This document shows, piece after piece, positions 1 through 4,645 of a stretch of DNA of 6,615 bases. The notes under the pieces were generated by a model. The model was not told the origin of the DNA. It worked only from the letters and a program-made list of their open reading frames with translations, and did no database searches. A program made the translations under genes and the position numbers. Positions within the stretch are counted from its first letter, which is position 1; each line of letters opens with the position of its first letter. The stretch comes from Chromobacteriaceae bacterium (lineage in GTDB: Bacteria > Pseudomonadota > Gammaproteobacteria > Burkholderiales > Aquaspirillaceae): NCBI GenBank assembly GCA_030151505.1, contig JASLDQ010000359.1, forward strand, positions 1-6,615. Reading direction: 5' to 3'.

Positions 1-81
1 GGCAGCCGCCACTTCAGCGCCAGCAACGCCTTCCTGCTCGAGCACGGCGTACCGGCCATCGACTGGTCGATTACCGACTGA
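1..81 (+). CDS. C-terminal end of an unrecognised protein (partial)
   Basis: Frame 1 is open from the window edge to a TGA at 79-81 and gives 26 residues ending HGVPAIDWSITD. The codon choice (GGC, CGC, CTG, GTA, GCC) is GC-rich, like the genes downstream and unlike the AT-rich DNA that follows at once, which is why I take it as the true end of a gene. I do not recognise the family from 26 residues. The EHGVPAIDW stretch loosely recalls the C-terminal parts of metal-dependent peptidases, but no metal ligand can be assigned. It does not look to me like the end of DnaA, DnaN, GyrB, MnmG or ParB. The gene runs towards the noncoding region, and a large inverted repeat begins 14 bases after the stop. 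Confidence 0.6.
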   Translation, partial: GSRHFSASNAFLLEHGVPAIDWSITD

Positions 82-94
82 CACTTATCCCGTC

Positions 95-148
95 CAGACC
101 GGATGCCATCCCTTCCTGACCCTGTTCCGGCGTCGGGCATCCGGTCTG
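95..148. repeat. 13-bp inverted repeat with 28-base loop
   Basis: CAGACCGGATGCC (95-107) is perfectly complementary to GGCATCCGGTCTG (136-148), with a 28-base loop. It starts 14 bases after the stop at 79-81. No T-run follows the right arm, so it is not a standard intrinsic terminator. It could protect the 3' end of the upstream transcript, act as a repetitive extragenic palindrome, or mark the origin boundary. The perfect 13-bp complementarity is well beyond chance at this spacing. Confidence 0.7.
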
Positions 149-216
149 CTGCATGGCAGCCTCCGTCTCCTACCTCGTTCCCCCACGCGTCTTTCCTACG
201 TTCTCATCCGCCCGAG

Positions 217-225
217 TGTGGATAA
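217..225 (-). promoter_or_regulatory. DnaA box, exact TTATCCACA
   Basis: The + strand reads TGTGGATAA, the exact complement of the strong DnaA box. It is followed at 229-242 by an inverted repeat, CGTCGC-TC-GCGACG, and at 246-263 by a 6-bp stem (GATTCG/CGAATC, 6-base loop). This is the leftmost box, and it lies on the GC-rich side of the first AT-rich patch. Confidence 0.75.
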
Positions 226-320
226 ATCCGTCGCTCGCGACGTTCGATTCGTTCGTCCGAATCTGCTTCAGCAACATCATTCAGTGGTGTCTATTTAATT
301 CAACACCAGGAGTTTCATGG

Positions 321-375
321 CATTTGGTTAAAAATTATCCTTTTAAATCAATACACAACTTAATTATCAATATTG
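321..375. other. AT-rich patch, candidate DNA unwinding element
   Basis: 44 of 55 bases are A or T, including ATTATCCTTTTAAATC-like and TTAATTATCAATATT-like runs, in a window whose genes are strongly GC-rich. It sits between the DnaA boxes at 217 and 447. An unwinding element next to DnaA boxes is the standard oriC arrangement, but strand opening here is inference. Confidence 0.45.
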
Positions 376-446
376 TCTCGCCGCTACTAGGGTCCTACCT
401 GCGTGTGCAAAACCGCTTTTTGATTTCGGTCATTCAGGCCTGCTGT

Positions 447-455
447 TGTGGATAA
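447..455 (-). promoter_or_regulatory. DnaA box, exact TTATCCACA
   Basis: The + strand reads TTGTGGATAAA across 446-456, a perfect box with the favoured flanking T and A. It lies between the two largest AT-rich patches. A short inverted repeat (AAACC-ATGC-GGTTT, 454-467) overlaps its edge, and an 8-bp pair AAAACCGC (409-416)/GCGGTTTT (461-468) brackets it. Confidence 0.8.
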
Positions 456-540
456 ACCATGCGGTTTTCCTGTCTGCACGATTCCGTCTCGTGTGTTTTG
501 GTCTTGGGCCTTTCCCAGTGGCACACCGGTTTTCAGTGTT

Positions 541-590
541 GTTCTTGTATTTAATAGATTCAAATTATTTATGGATGAATTTTGATGAAG
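541..590. other. Second AT-rich patch
   Basis: 39 of 50 bases are A or T, and 551-570 has 18 of 20. It lies 13 bases before the DnaA box at 603. It is a candidate unwinding element or a promoter-rich spacer; no clear -35/-10 pair with 16-18 bp spacing was found in it. Confidence 0.4.
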
Positions 591-602
591 GACGACCTTA
601 CC

Positions 603-611
603 TGTGTATAA
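603..611 (-). promoter_or_regulatory. DnaA box, TTATACACA form
   Basis: The + strand reads TGTGTATAA, whose complement TTATACACA matches TTATNCACA. It lies 13 bases after the AT-rich patch 541-590. Its last two bases overlap the left arm of the hairpin at 610-629. Confidence 0.65.
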
Positions 612-632
612 CATGGTTTTTCCCATGTTTTT
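610..632 (+). terminator. Weak terminator-like hairpin inside the noncoding region
   Basis: AACATGG (610-616) pairs with CCATGTT (623-629) over a 6-base loop, and a run of five T covers 628-632. The stem is only 7 bp and AT-rich, so termination would be weak. No gene lies upstream on this strand within the gap. It would only matter if an untranslated RNA is made here. Confidence 0.25.
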
Positions 633-663
633 CATAAGGATGAATGCACGGACAGTCATGCGT

Positions 664-694
664 ACAAGCCTTGCGGTGACTGCGTACGGCTTGT
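664..694. repeat. 7-bp inverted repeat overlapping a DnaA box
   Basis: ACAAGCC (664-670) and GGCTTGT (688-694) are complementary over a 17-base spacer. The right arm shares three bases with the DnaA box at 692-700. TGCGTAC also occurs directly at 659-665 and 681-687, so the segment has both direct and inverted symmetry. It could be a binding site for an origin regulator, though chance is possible. Confidence 0.35.
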
Positions 695-700
695 GGATAA
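692..700 (-). promoter_or_regulatory. DnaA box, exact TTATCCACA
   Basis: The + strand reads TTGTGGATAAA across 691-701. A degenerate box in the opposite orientation (TTGTCCACA, 727-735) follows 26 bases later, giving a convergent or divergent pair of the sort seen in origins. Confidence 0.8.
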
Positions 701-726
701 ATTGACGATCTTCTGCCGTGGTCGGG

Positions 727-735
727 TTGTCCACA
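727..735 (+). promoter_or_regulatory. DnaA box with one mismatch (TTGTCCACA)
   Basis: It differs from TTATCCACA only at the third base. It overlaps the first copy of a 10-base direct repeat, ACAGTTTGGG (733-742). The second copy (950-959) follows another degenerate box, TGTGGACAG at 945-953. Confidence 0.4.
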
Positions 736-754
736 GTTTGGGAGCGGGTTGCCA

Positions 755-790
755 CGACGAGCGGTTCGCTCTTGTCGCACGCATTTTTTT
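755..790 (+). terminator. Hairpin plus T7 run, terminator-like
   Basis: CGAC-GAGCG (755-763) pairs with CGCTC (767-771) and, after a TT bulge, GTCG (774-777), around a GTT loop. A run of seven T follows at 784-790, six bases after the stem. That gap is longer than in efficient intrinsic terminators. No upstream gene on this strand is visible within the gap, so it would end an unannotated RNA, if one exists. Confidence 0.3.
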
Positions 791-800
791 CGCGCTTATC

Positions 801-810
801 CTGTATACAG
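801..810. promoter_or_regulatory. 10-bp perfect palindrome CTGTATACAG
   Basis: A perfect palindrome at the edge of the third AT-rich patch (811-840). It resembles a short operator and has no assigned regulator. A TTATCC run just before it (796-801) is part of a degraded DnaA box, since CACA is missing. Confidence 0.3.
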
Positions 811-840
811 ATTTCTCATATAAACCTTGAAACTAAAGAT
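811..840. other. Third AT-rich patch
   Basis: 23 of 30 bases are A or T. It lies between the palindrome at 801-810 and a DnaA-like box at 857-865 (TTATCAACA on the minus strand, one mismatch). It is a secondary candidate for strand opening. Confidence 0.35.
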
Positions 841-856
841 GAAGGACCGTTCCATC

Positions 857-865
857 TGTTGATAA
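857..865 (-). promoter_or_regulatory. DnaA box with one mismatch (TTATCAACA)
   Basis: The + strand reads TGTTGATAA. Weak origin boxes of this degree are known in E. coli, but alone it would not be convincing. Its value is its place 17 bases after an AT-rich patch and 12 bases before the palindrome at 877-891. Confidence 0.35.
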
Positions 866-876
866 GTCTTGTTTTT

Positions 877-891
877 TGTTGAAGTTCAACA
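877..891. promoter_or_regulatory. 15-bp perfect palindrome TGTTGAA-G-TTCAACA
   Basis: Two 7-bp arms around a single central G give dyad symmetry typical of a homodimeric regulator's operator. It is about 145 bases upstream of the proposed waaC promoter and among the DnaA boxes. I do not recognise the regulator. Confidence 0.45.
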
Positions 892-944
892 GCTTGCCGC
901 ATTGAAAACCCTGCCGTTTGACGCGGGCTTGTCATGGAGCGACT

Positions 945-953
945 TGTGGACAG
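945..953 (-). promoter_or_regulatory. Degenerate DnaA-like site (CTGTCCACA)
   Basis: The + strand reads TGTGGACAG, two mismatches from the strong box. It is listed because it runs into the second copy of ACAGTTTGGG (950-959), which is shared with the degenerate box at 727-735. Confidence 0.25.
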
Positions 954-979
954 TTTGGGCGACCAAGGCCGGACCGGGT

Positions 980-988
980 TTATCCACA
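980..988 (+). promoter_or_regulatory. DnaA box, exact TTATCCACA
   Basis: TTTATCCACAA across 979-989 is the only exact box in the noncoding region in the + orientation. It lies 25 bases before the proposed waaC promoter, so DnaA bound here could also affect waaC transcription. Confidence 0.8.
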
Positions 989-1013
989 ATCACGATACCC
1001 ACCGTTGCCGTAC

Positions 1014-1040
1014 TTGATCACAGCCCCTTCGTCGTACAAT
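1014..1040 (+). promoter_or_regulatory. Possible waaC promoter giving a nearly leaderless mRNA
   Basis: TTGATC (1014-1019) is a 4/6 match to the -35 box and TACAAT (1035-1040) a 5/6 match to the -10 box, with a 15-bp spacer (shorter than the ideal 17). A start about 7 bases after the -10 falls at about 1047, next to the ATG at 1048. No Shine-Dalgarno sequence precedes any of the three candidate starts (1039, 1048, 1057), which fits a leaderless message. Confidence 0.35.
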
Positions 1041-1047
1041 GCCGCCC

Positions 1048-2007
1048 ATGACTCGCATGCTGCTAATACGAACCTCGTCGATGGGCGACCTTGTCCACAC
1101 CCTGCCCGCCCTGACCGATCTGGCGGCCCGTTTTCCCGCGCTGAAAATCGACTGGCTGGCGGAAGAAGGCTTTGCCGACATCGCCCGCCTGCATCCTGCT
1201 GTGGATAAGGTCATTCCGCTGGCGTTGCGGCGCTGGCGCAAGGTGCTGTGGAAAATTTCCACCTGGCGCGAGTTCGCCTGCATGCGGGCAGAACTGAATG
1301 CCGAGCACTACGACGTGGTCCTCGACAGCCAGGGTCTGTTGAAAAGCGCGGTGCTGGGCAAGCTGGTCAAAGGCGGGCCACTGGTCGGCTACGATGCCCG
1401 CAGCATCCGCGAGCCGCTGGCCAGCCGGCTGTACCACAAGACCTACGCGGTCAGCCGGGAACAGGATGCGGTCAGCCGCAACCGCCTGCTGTTCGGCCAG
1501 GCGTTCGGCTATGTGCCGGATCTGTCGCGATGCGATTTCGGCGTGCGCTGCGGCGCGCGCCTGCCGTGGGTGCCGCCGGCCTATGCGGTGCTGTTGACCG
1601 CGACGTCCAGGGCAAGCAAGGAATGGCCGGAAGCGCACTGGCTGGAACTGGGGCGGCAGCTGCATGCACGTTACGGCCTGCAGGCGGTGTTGCCATGGGG
1701 CGCGCCGCACGAGCGCGAGCGGGCCGAGCGGCTGGCGGCGGCGCTGCCGGACGCGGTGGTCGCGCCCAAGATGCGGCTGACCGACTGCGCCGCGCTGCTC
1801 GGTCACGCCGCCTGCGTCGTCGGCGTCGATACCGGCCTGACCCATCTCGCCAATGCCGTCGATGTGCCGCTGGTGGCGATCTACACCGACACCGATCCGG
1901 CCAAGACCGGGGTGGTGGCCGGGGCGCGGGCGGTCAACCTCGGCCATGCCGGTGCCTGCCCCTCCGTCGACGAGGTTTTCGGCTTCCTGAACGGGTGGCT
2001 CGCGTGA
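1048..2007 (+). CDS. waaC: Lipopolysaccharide heptosyltransferase I
   Basis: WaaC adds the first L-glycero-D-manno-heptose from ADP-heptose to Kdo of the LPS inner core, at the cytoplasmic face of the inner membrane. From ATG 1048 the protein has 319 residues, the usual length. It has the N-terminal TSSMGDLVHTLPAL motif (residues 9-22), with D14 in the place of the catalytic base. The interdomain motif SRASKEWPE carries K191. The C-terminal GVDTGLTHLANA motif has D261, the ADP-heptose binding position. This is the two-domain GT-B fold of family GT9. I chose 1048 over 1039 and 1057 because it aligns best with the family start (MRVLIVKTSSMGD type). No start has a good ribosome binding site. The stop overlaps the waaA start by four bases, so the two are translationally coupled. 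Three DnaA-like boxes lie inside the first 210 bases of the gene. Confidence 0.93.
   Translation: MTRMLLIRTSSMGDLVHTLPALTDLAARFPALKIDWLAEEGFADIARLHPAVDKVIPLALRRWRKVLWKISTWREFACMRAELNAEHYDVVLDSQGLLKSAVLGKLVKGGPLVGYDARSIREPLASRLYHKTYAVSREQDAVSRNRLLFGQAFGYVPDLSRCDFGVRCGARLPWVPPAYAVLLTATSRASKEWPEAHWLELGRQLHARYGLQAVLPWGAPHERERAERLAAALPDAVVAPKMRLTDCAALLGHAACVVGVDTGLTHLANAVDVPLVAIYTDTDPAKTGVVAGARAVNLGHAGACPSVDEVFGFLNGWLA
1091..1099 (+). promoter_or_regulatory. DnaA-like box within waaC (TTGTCCACA)
   Basis: One mismatch from TTATCCACA, lying in the codons for Leu-Val-His-Thr of the conserved motif. The protein constrains the sequence here, so on its own it may be coincidence. Confidence 0.25.
1200..1208 (-). 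promoter_or_regulatory. DnaA box inside waaC, exact TTATCCACA
   Basis: The + strand reads TGTGGATAA within the codons for Ala-Val-Asp-Lys. It is an exact strong box 150 bases into coding DNA, extending the box group beyond the noncoding region. Confidence 0.6.
1247..1262. promoter_or_regulatory. TTTTCCACA box within a 15-bp palindrome in waaC
   Basis: 1247-1255 reads TGTGGAAAA (TTTTCCACA on the minus strand, fitting TTWTNCACA). 1248-1262 is a perfect palindrome, GTGGAAA-A-TTTCCAC, so both strands carry a TTTCCAC half-site. It lies in the codons for Leu-Trp-Lys-Ile-Ser-Thr. Confidence 0.4.
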
Positions 2008-3251
2008 ACGGCGCGCGGGCGCTGTATTCCCTGCTGTGGTGGCTGGCGTCCCCGCTGGCGCGGACCTATCTGCGCCGGCGCGCCCGCAAGCAGCCCGCTT
2101 ATCTCGAACACTGGGACGAACGCTTCGAAGCCATTCCGCCTCCGTCGCCGTCCGGCGCGATCTGGATCCACGCCGTTTCGGTCGGCGAAACCCGCGCCGC
2201 AGCACCGCTGATCGCCGCGTTGCGGCAGCGCTATCCGGCCTTGCCGCTGCTGCTGACCCAGATGACCCCGACCGGGCGTGAAACCGCCGAACAGCTGTTC
2301 GGCGCCGACGCCCATGTGCGCTACCTGCCCTACGACCGCCCGGATTGCGTGGCCCGTTTTCTCGATTCGGTGCGGCCGCGGCTGGGCGTGCTGATGGAAA
2401 CCGAGCTGTGGCCCAACCTGATCCAGGCCTGCCGCCAGCGCGGAATTCCGCTGTTTCTGGCCAACGCCCGGCTGTCGGAAAAATCGGCGCGCGGCTACCG
2501 GCGCATCGCACCGCTGATCCGTCCGGCGCTGGCCGCCTTGCGCGGAGTGGCGGCCCAGACCCCGGCCGACGCCGCGCGGCTGCAGGCGCTGGGGGCGCAG
2601 ACGGTCGACGTGCTCGGCAACACCAAATTCGATTGCACCCCGCCCGCGCAGGCGGCGGAACTGGCCACGCAATTCCGCCGCTGGACCGGCGCGCGGCCGG
2701 TGCTGGTGCTGGCCAGCACGCGCGAAGGCGAGGAAGCCCTGCTGCTCGGTGCGCTGCCAGCCGATTTTCCCGCCGTGGTCGTGCTGGTGCCGCGGCATCC
2801 GCAGCGCTTCGACGAAGTGGCCGGCCTGCTGGCGGCGCGCGGCATCCCCTTCCAGCGCCGCAGCGAGAACCGGGCGCTGGCGCCTGACTGCCGGGTCTGG
2901 CTGGGCGATTCGATGGGAGAGCTGTTCGCCTACTACCAGGCCGCCGATCTGGCCTTCGTCGGCGGCAGCCTGATGCCGCTGGGCGGGCAGAACCTGATCG
3001 AGCCGGCGGCGGTCGGCTGCCCGGTGCTCATCGGACCGTCCACTTTCAATTTCACTCAGGTGGCGGAAGCGGCGCTGGCGGTGGGCGCGGCGCTGGCGGT
3101 GGAAGATGCCGCCGGCGTGTGGCGCGCGGCGGCGGAGTTGCTGAGCGATCCGGCCCGGCGCGAGGCGATGGCGCTAGCCGGCCGGCGTTTTGCCGCGATG
3201 CATCAGGGTGCCAGCGTGCGCATCGCCGACTGGATCGTCGCCCGCGCCTGA
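2004..3251 (+). CDS. waaA: 3-deoxy-D-manno-octulosonic acid (Kdo) transferase
   Basis: WaaA transfers Kdo from CMP-Kdo to the lipid A precursor, just before WaaC acts. The start is GTG 2004, sharing GTGA with the waaC stop. The protein has 415 residues, close to the family's usual 420-425. A membrane-anchoring hydrophobic N-terminus (about 7-23) is followed by a basic RRRARK stretch. E39 in HWDERF sits where the family's catalytic Glu (ERFG motif) is expected. IWIHAVSVGETRAAAPLI covers 53-70 and METELWPN 131-138, both hallmarks of the N-terminal Glycos_transf_N domain. The C-terminal GT-B half has GGSLMPLGGQNLIEP at 320-334, the CMP-Kdo site, with GGQN in place of the more common GGHN. No good ribosome binding site is seen, so coupling to waaC is likely. 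The family name is secure; whether it adds one or two Kdo cannot be told. Confidence 0.93.
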   Translation: MNGARALYSLLWWLASPLARTYLRRRARKQPAYLEHWDERFEAIPPPSPSGAIWIHAVSVGETRAAAPLIAALRQRYPALPLLLTQMTPTGRETAEQLFGADAHVRYLPYDRPDCVARFLDSVRPRLGVLMETELWPNLIQACRQRGIPLFLANARLSEKSARGYRRIAPLIRPALAALRGVAAQTPADAARLQALGAQTVDVLGNTKFDCTPPAQAAELATQFRRWTGARPVLVLASTREGEEALLLGALPADFPAVVVLVPRHPQRFDEVAGLLAARGIPFQRRSENRALAPDCRVWLGDSMGELFAYYQAADLAFVGGSLMPLGGQNLIEPAAVGCPVLIGPSTFNFTQVAEAALAVGAALAVEDAAGVWRAAAELLSDPARREAMALAGRRFAAMHQGASVRIADWIVARA

Positions 3252-3309
3252 ACCGGCATGGCGGGTCGCCCGGTGGTCTGCGGTAAACTTCCGTTCATTC
3301 TTCTTCGAC

Positions 3310-3315
3310 AGGAGA
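3310..3315 (+). promoter_or_regulatory. Ribosome binding site fixing a GTG start
   Basis: AGGAGA ends four bases before GTG 3320. This is the best Shine-Dalgarno sequence in the window and is the reason for choosing the GTG over an internal start. Confidence 0.75.
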
Positions 3316-3319
3316 CGTC

Positions 3320-4144
3320 GTGCGTATCCGGAATTCCAGCCTGCTGGCGCTGGGCCTCACCGCCGCGCTGGGCCTCGGCGGCTGCCAGCAGGTCAACACC
3401 ACCTCCGCCGGCGCTCTCGGCGTGACGCGCCAGCAGACCATGTTGTTGTCCTCGGCCGAGGTCAATCAGTCCTCGGCCCAGGCCTACCGCGCCGAAATCG
3501 GCAAGGCGCGCGCCGCCGGCAAGCTCAATGGCGACGCCCGGCTGGATGCGCGGGTCCGGCGCATCGCCGCCCGCCTGATCGCCAAAACCCCGGTGTTCCG
3601 GCCCGATGCCGCGCAGTGGCAGTGGGAAACGAACGTGATCAGCTCGCCCGAGGTCAACGCCTATGCGATGGCCGGCGGCAAGATCGGGGTGTATTCCGGG
3701 TTGGTGACCCAACTCGGCCTGACCGACGACGAGCTGGCCGCGGTCATGGGCCACGAAATCGCCCACGCCTTGCGCGAGCACTCGCGCGAGAAGATGAGCC
3801 GCGCCTACGCCCAGCAGATGGGGCTGGGCCTTGTCGGCGCGCTGGCCGGTCTGAACCAGGGTCAGATGCAGGTCGCCGGTTCGCTGGCGGAATACACGCT
3901 GACCCTGCCCAACAGCCGCGAGATGGAAAGCGAGGCCGACGTGATGGGGCTGGAGCTAATGGCGCGGGCCGGTTTCAATCCGCAGGCGGCCGTCAGCGTG
4001 TGGCGCAAGATGCAGGCGCAGGGCGGTGGCGAGCCACCGGCCTTCATGTCGACCCACCCGTCGTCGAGCAGCCGCATCGAGGAACTCAGCGCGCGCATTC
4101 CGCGGGTGATGCCCTTGTACGAAGCCGCCCGGCGCGGCGGCTGA
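3320..4144 (+). CDS. M48 family metallopeptidase lipoprotein (LoiP/YggG-like)
   Basis: A 274-residue zinc endopeptidase probably anchored as a lipoprotein facing the periplasm. Residues 1-21 form a lipoprotein signal peptide (MRIRN, then a hydrophobic Leu/Ala/Gly core) with lipobox LGGC; Cys22 would be lipidated. The active-site motif is HEIAH, with zinc ligands H145 and H149 and catalytic E146. The third ligand region ESEAD places E203 and D207 as in other M48 proteins (ExxxD). A GFNPQAAVSVWRKM helix and a late THPSSSSRIEEL motif (THP.S..R) are typical of the YggG/LoiP/BepA group. Relatives of this type degrade misfolded outer-membrane proteins or act in envelope stress. Lack of an evident TPR tail argues for LoiP rather than BepA. 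The gap to waaA is 68 bases, so it may be co-transcribed or have its own promoter; none is clear. Confidence 0.88.
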   Translation: MRIRNSSLLALGLTAALGLGGCQQVNTTSAGALGVTRQQTMLLSSAEVNQSSAQAYRAEIGKARAAGKLNGDARLDARVRRIAARLIAKTPVFRPDAAQWQWETNVISSPEVNAYAMAGGKIGVYSGLVTQLGLTDDELAAVMGHEIAHALREHSREKMSRAYAQQMGLGLVGALAGLNQGQMQVAGSLAEYTLTLPNSREMESEADVMGLELMARAGFNPQAAVSVWRKMQAQGGGEPPAFMSTHPSSSSRIEELSARIPRVMPLYEAARRGG

Positions 4145-4151
4145 CGGTTTG

Positions 4152-4167
4152 CGTTTCACGTGAAACG
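4152..4167. other. parS: parS centromere-like site (ParB binding)
   Basis: CGTTTCACGTGAAACG is a perfect 16-bp palindrome. Its 14-bp core, GTTTCACGTGAAAC (4153-4166), is identical to the core of the chromosomal parS consensus known from Bacillus, Pseudomonas and other bacteria (TGTTTCACGTGAAACA); only the outermost base pair differs. It lies in the 73-base gap between the M48 gene and hemJ, starting 8 bases after the stop. Chromosomal parS sites are bound by ParB and cluster near the replication origin, so this independently supports an origin-proximal window. No parA/parB genes are in view. Confidence 0.9.
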
Positions 4168-4193
4168 GCGGGCGCAGGCCCGCTGCCCCTTTT
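4168..4193 (+). terminator. Possible weak terminator after the M48 gene
   Basis: GCGGGC (4168-4173) pairs with GCCCGC (4178-4183) over a GCAG loop. The only T-run is TTTT at 4190-4193, after a 6-base gap. The stem is stable, but the distant short T-run makes efficient termination doubtful. It abuts parS on its right. Confidence 0.35.
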
Positions 4194-4217
4194 CAACTCC
4201 CTCGAACTGATCGCTCC

Positions 4218-4634
4218 ATGGCCTATCTCTATCTCAAGGCGTTCCACCTCTTCTTTGTGGTGTCGTGGTTCGCCGGACTGTTCTATCTGCCGCGCATCTT
4301 CGTCAACCTCGCCATGGCCGAGACCGAGGCCGAGCGCCAGCGGCTGCAACTGATGGCCGACAAGCTTTATCGCTTCATGACGCCGCTGGGCGTGCTGGCG
4401 CTGGCGCTCGGCCTGTGGATGTGGCTGGGCTACGGTGTGGTCGGCGGCTGGCTGCACGCCAAGCTGGTGTTCGTGCTCGGGCTGGTCGGCTACCACGGCT
4501 ACTGCAAGAAGCTGCTCGAGCAGTTCCGCGCCGGCCGCAACGACAAGAGCCACGTGTGGTTCCGCGTATTCAACGAGCTGCCGGTGTTCGCGCTGCTGTT
4601 CAGCGTGATTCTGGTGGTGGTCAAACCGTTCTGA
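4218..4634 (+). CDS. hemJ: Protoporphyrinogen IX oxidase, HemJ type
   Basis: HemJ is the membrane enzyme that oxidises protoporphyrinogen IX to protoporphyrin IX in late heme synthesis, in bacteria that lack HemG and HemY. The protein has 138 residues, typical of the family (UPF0093). It begins MAYLYLKAFHLFFVVSWFAG, with H10 at the conserved heme-binding/active position, then the family signature LFYLPR (21-26). K82 in LHAKLVFVLGL matches the conserved Lys. FNELPV (118-123) precedes the last helix. About four membrane segments can be drawn: 4-23, 54-73, 79-94 and 119-136. No strong ribosome binding site precedes ATG 4218; the start is set by H10 matching the family. The stop is 11 bases before the CYTH gene. 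Sharing a row with hemL fits a heme role. Confidence 0.92.
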   Translation: MAYLYLKAFHLFFVVSWFAGLFYLPRIFVNLAMAETEAERQRLQLMADKLYRFMTPLGVLALALGLWMWLGYGVVGGWLHAKLVFVLGLVGYHGYCKKLLEQFRAGRNDKSHVWFRVFNELPVFALLFSVILVVVKPF

Positions 4635-4637
4635 GGA
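4633..4637 (+). promoter_or_regulatory. Ribosome binding site deciding the CYTH gene start
   Basis: GAGGA overlaps the hemJ stop codon and ends eight bases before ATG 4646, ideal spacing. For the alternative ATG at 4652 the spacing would be 14. Placement in the hemJ stop implies coupled translation. Confidence 0.6.
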
Positions 4638-4645
4638 TTATTGCG

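Larger units (their letters stand above)
82..1047. other. oriC: Candidate replication origin (oriC-like, DnaA-box-rich noncoding region)
   Basis: About 966 bases with no convincing gene lie between two GC-rich coding regions. Seen: exact DnaA boxes (TTATNCACA on one strand) at 217-225, 447-455, 603-611, 692-700 and 980-988; one-mismatch boxes at 727-735 (TTGTCCACA) and 857-865 (TTATCAACA); a two-mismatch box at 945-953. Three AT-rich patches lie at 321-375 (44 of 55 bases A/T), 541-590 (39 of 50) and 811-840 (23 of 30). There are also several hairpins. Known: bacterial oriC regions combine DnaA-box clusters with AT-rich unwinding elements in noncoding DNA. Inferred: this is oriC or part of it. 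The parS site at 4152-4167 supports an origin-proximal place. Against it: no dnaA or dnaN is in view, and the boxes are more widely spaced than in compact origins. Alternatives are a DnaA-titrating locus (datA-like), a DARS-like locus, or one lobe of a bipartite origin. Confidence 0.55.

Noticed and set aside
317..331. Tiny frame MAFG preceded by AGGAG at a good distance
   Set aside because: Only four codons and no gene follows that a leader peptide could control; probably chance in AT-rich DNA.
153..637. Open frames at 153-455 (100 codons) and 446-637 (63 codons) in the noncoding region
   Set aside because: They use codons at random, resemble no family I know, have no ribosome binding site, and run through DnaA boxes and AT-rich patches.
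852..864. IHF-like site near the weak DnaA box
   Set aside because: TTGATA is present, but the required YAA at the right distance is CCA; other candidates in 321-375 also miss the TTR element.
1063..2511. Long minus-strand frame of 482 codons across waaC and waaA
   Set aside because: Mirror frame of GC-rich coding DNA; rich in Arg/Ala/Gly with no domain, while the plus strand has clear WaaC and WaaA motifs.
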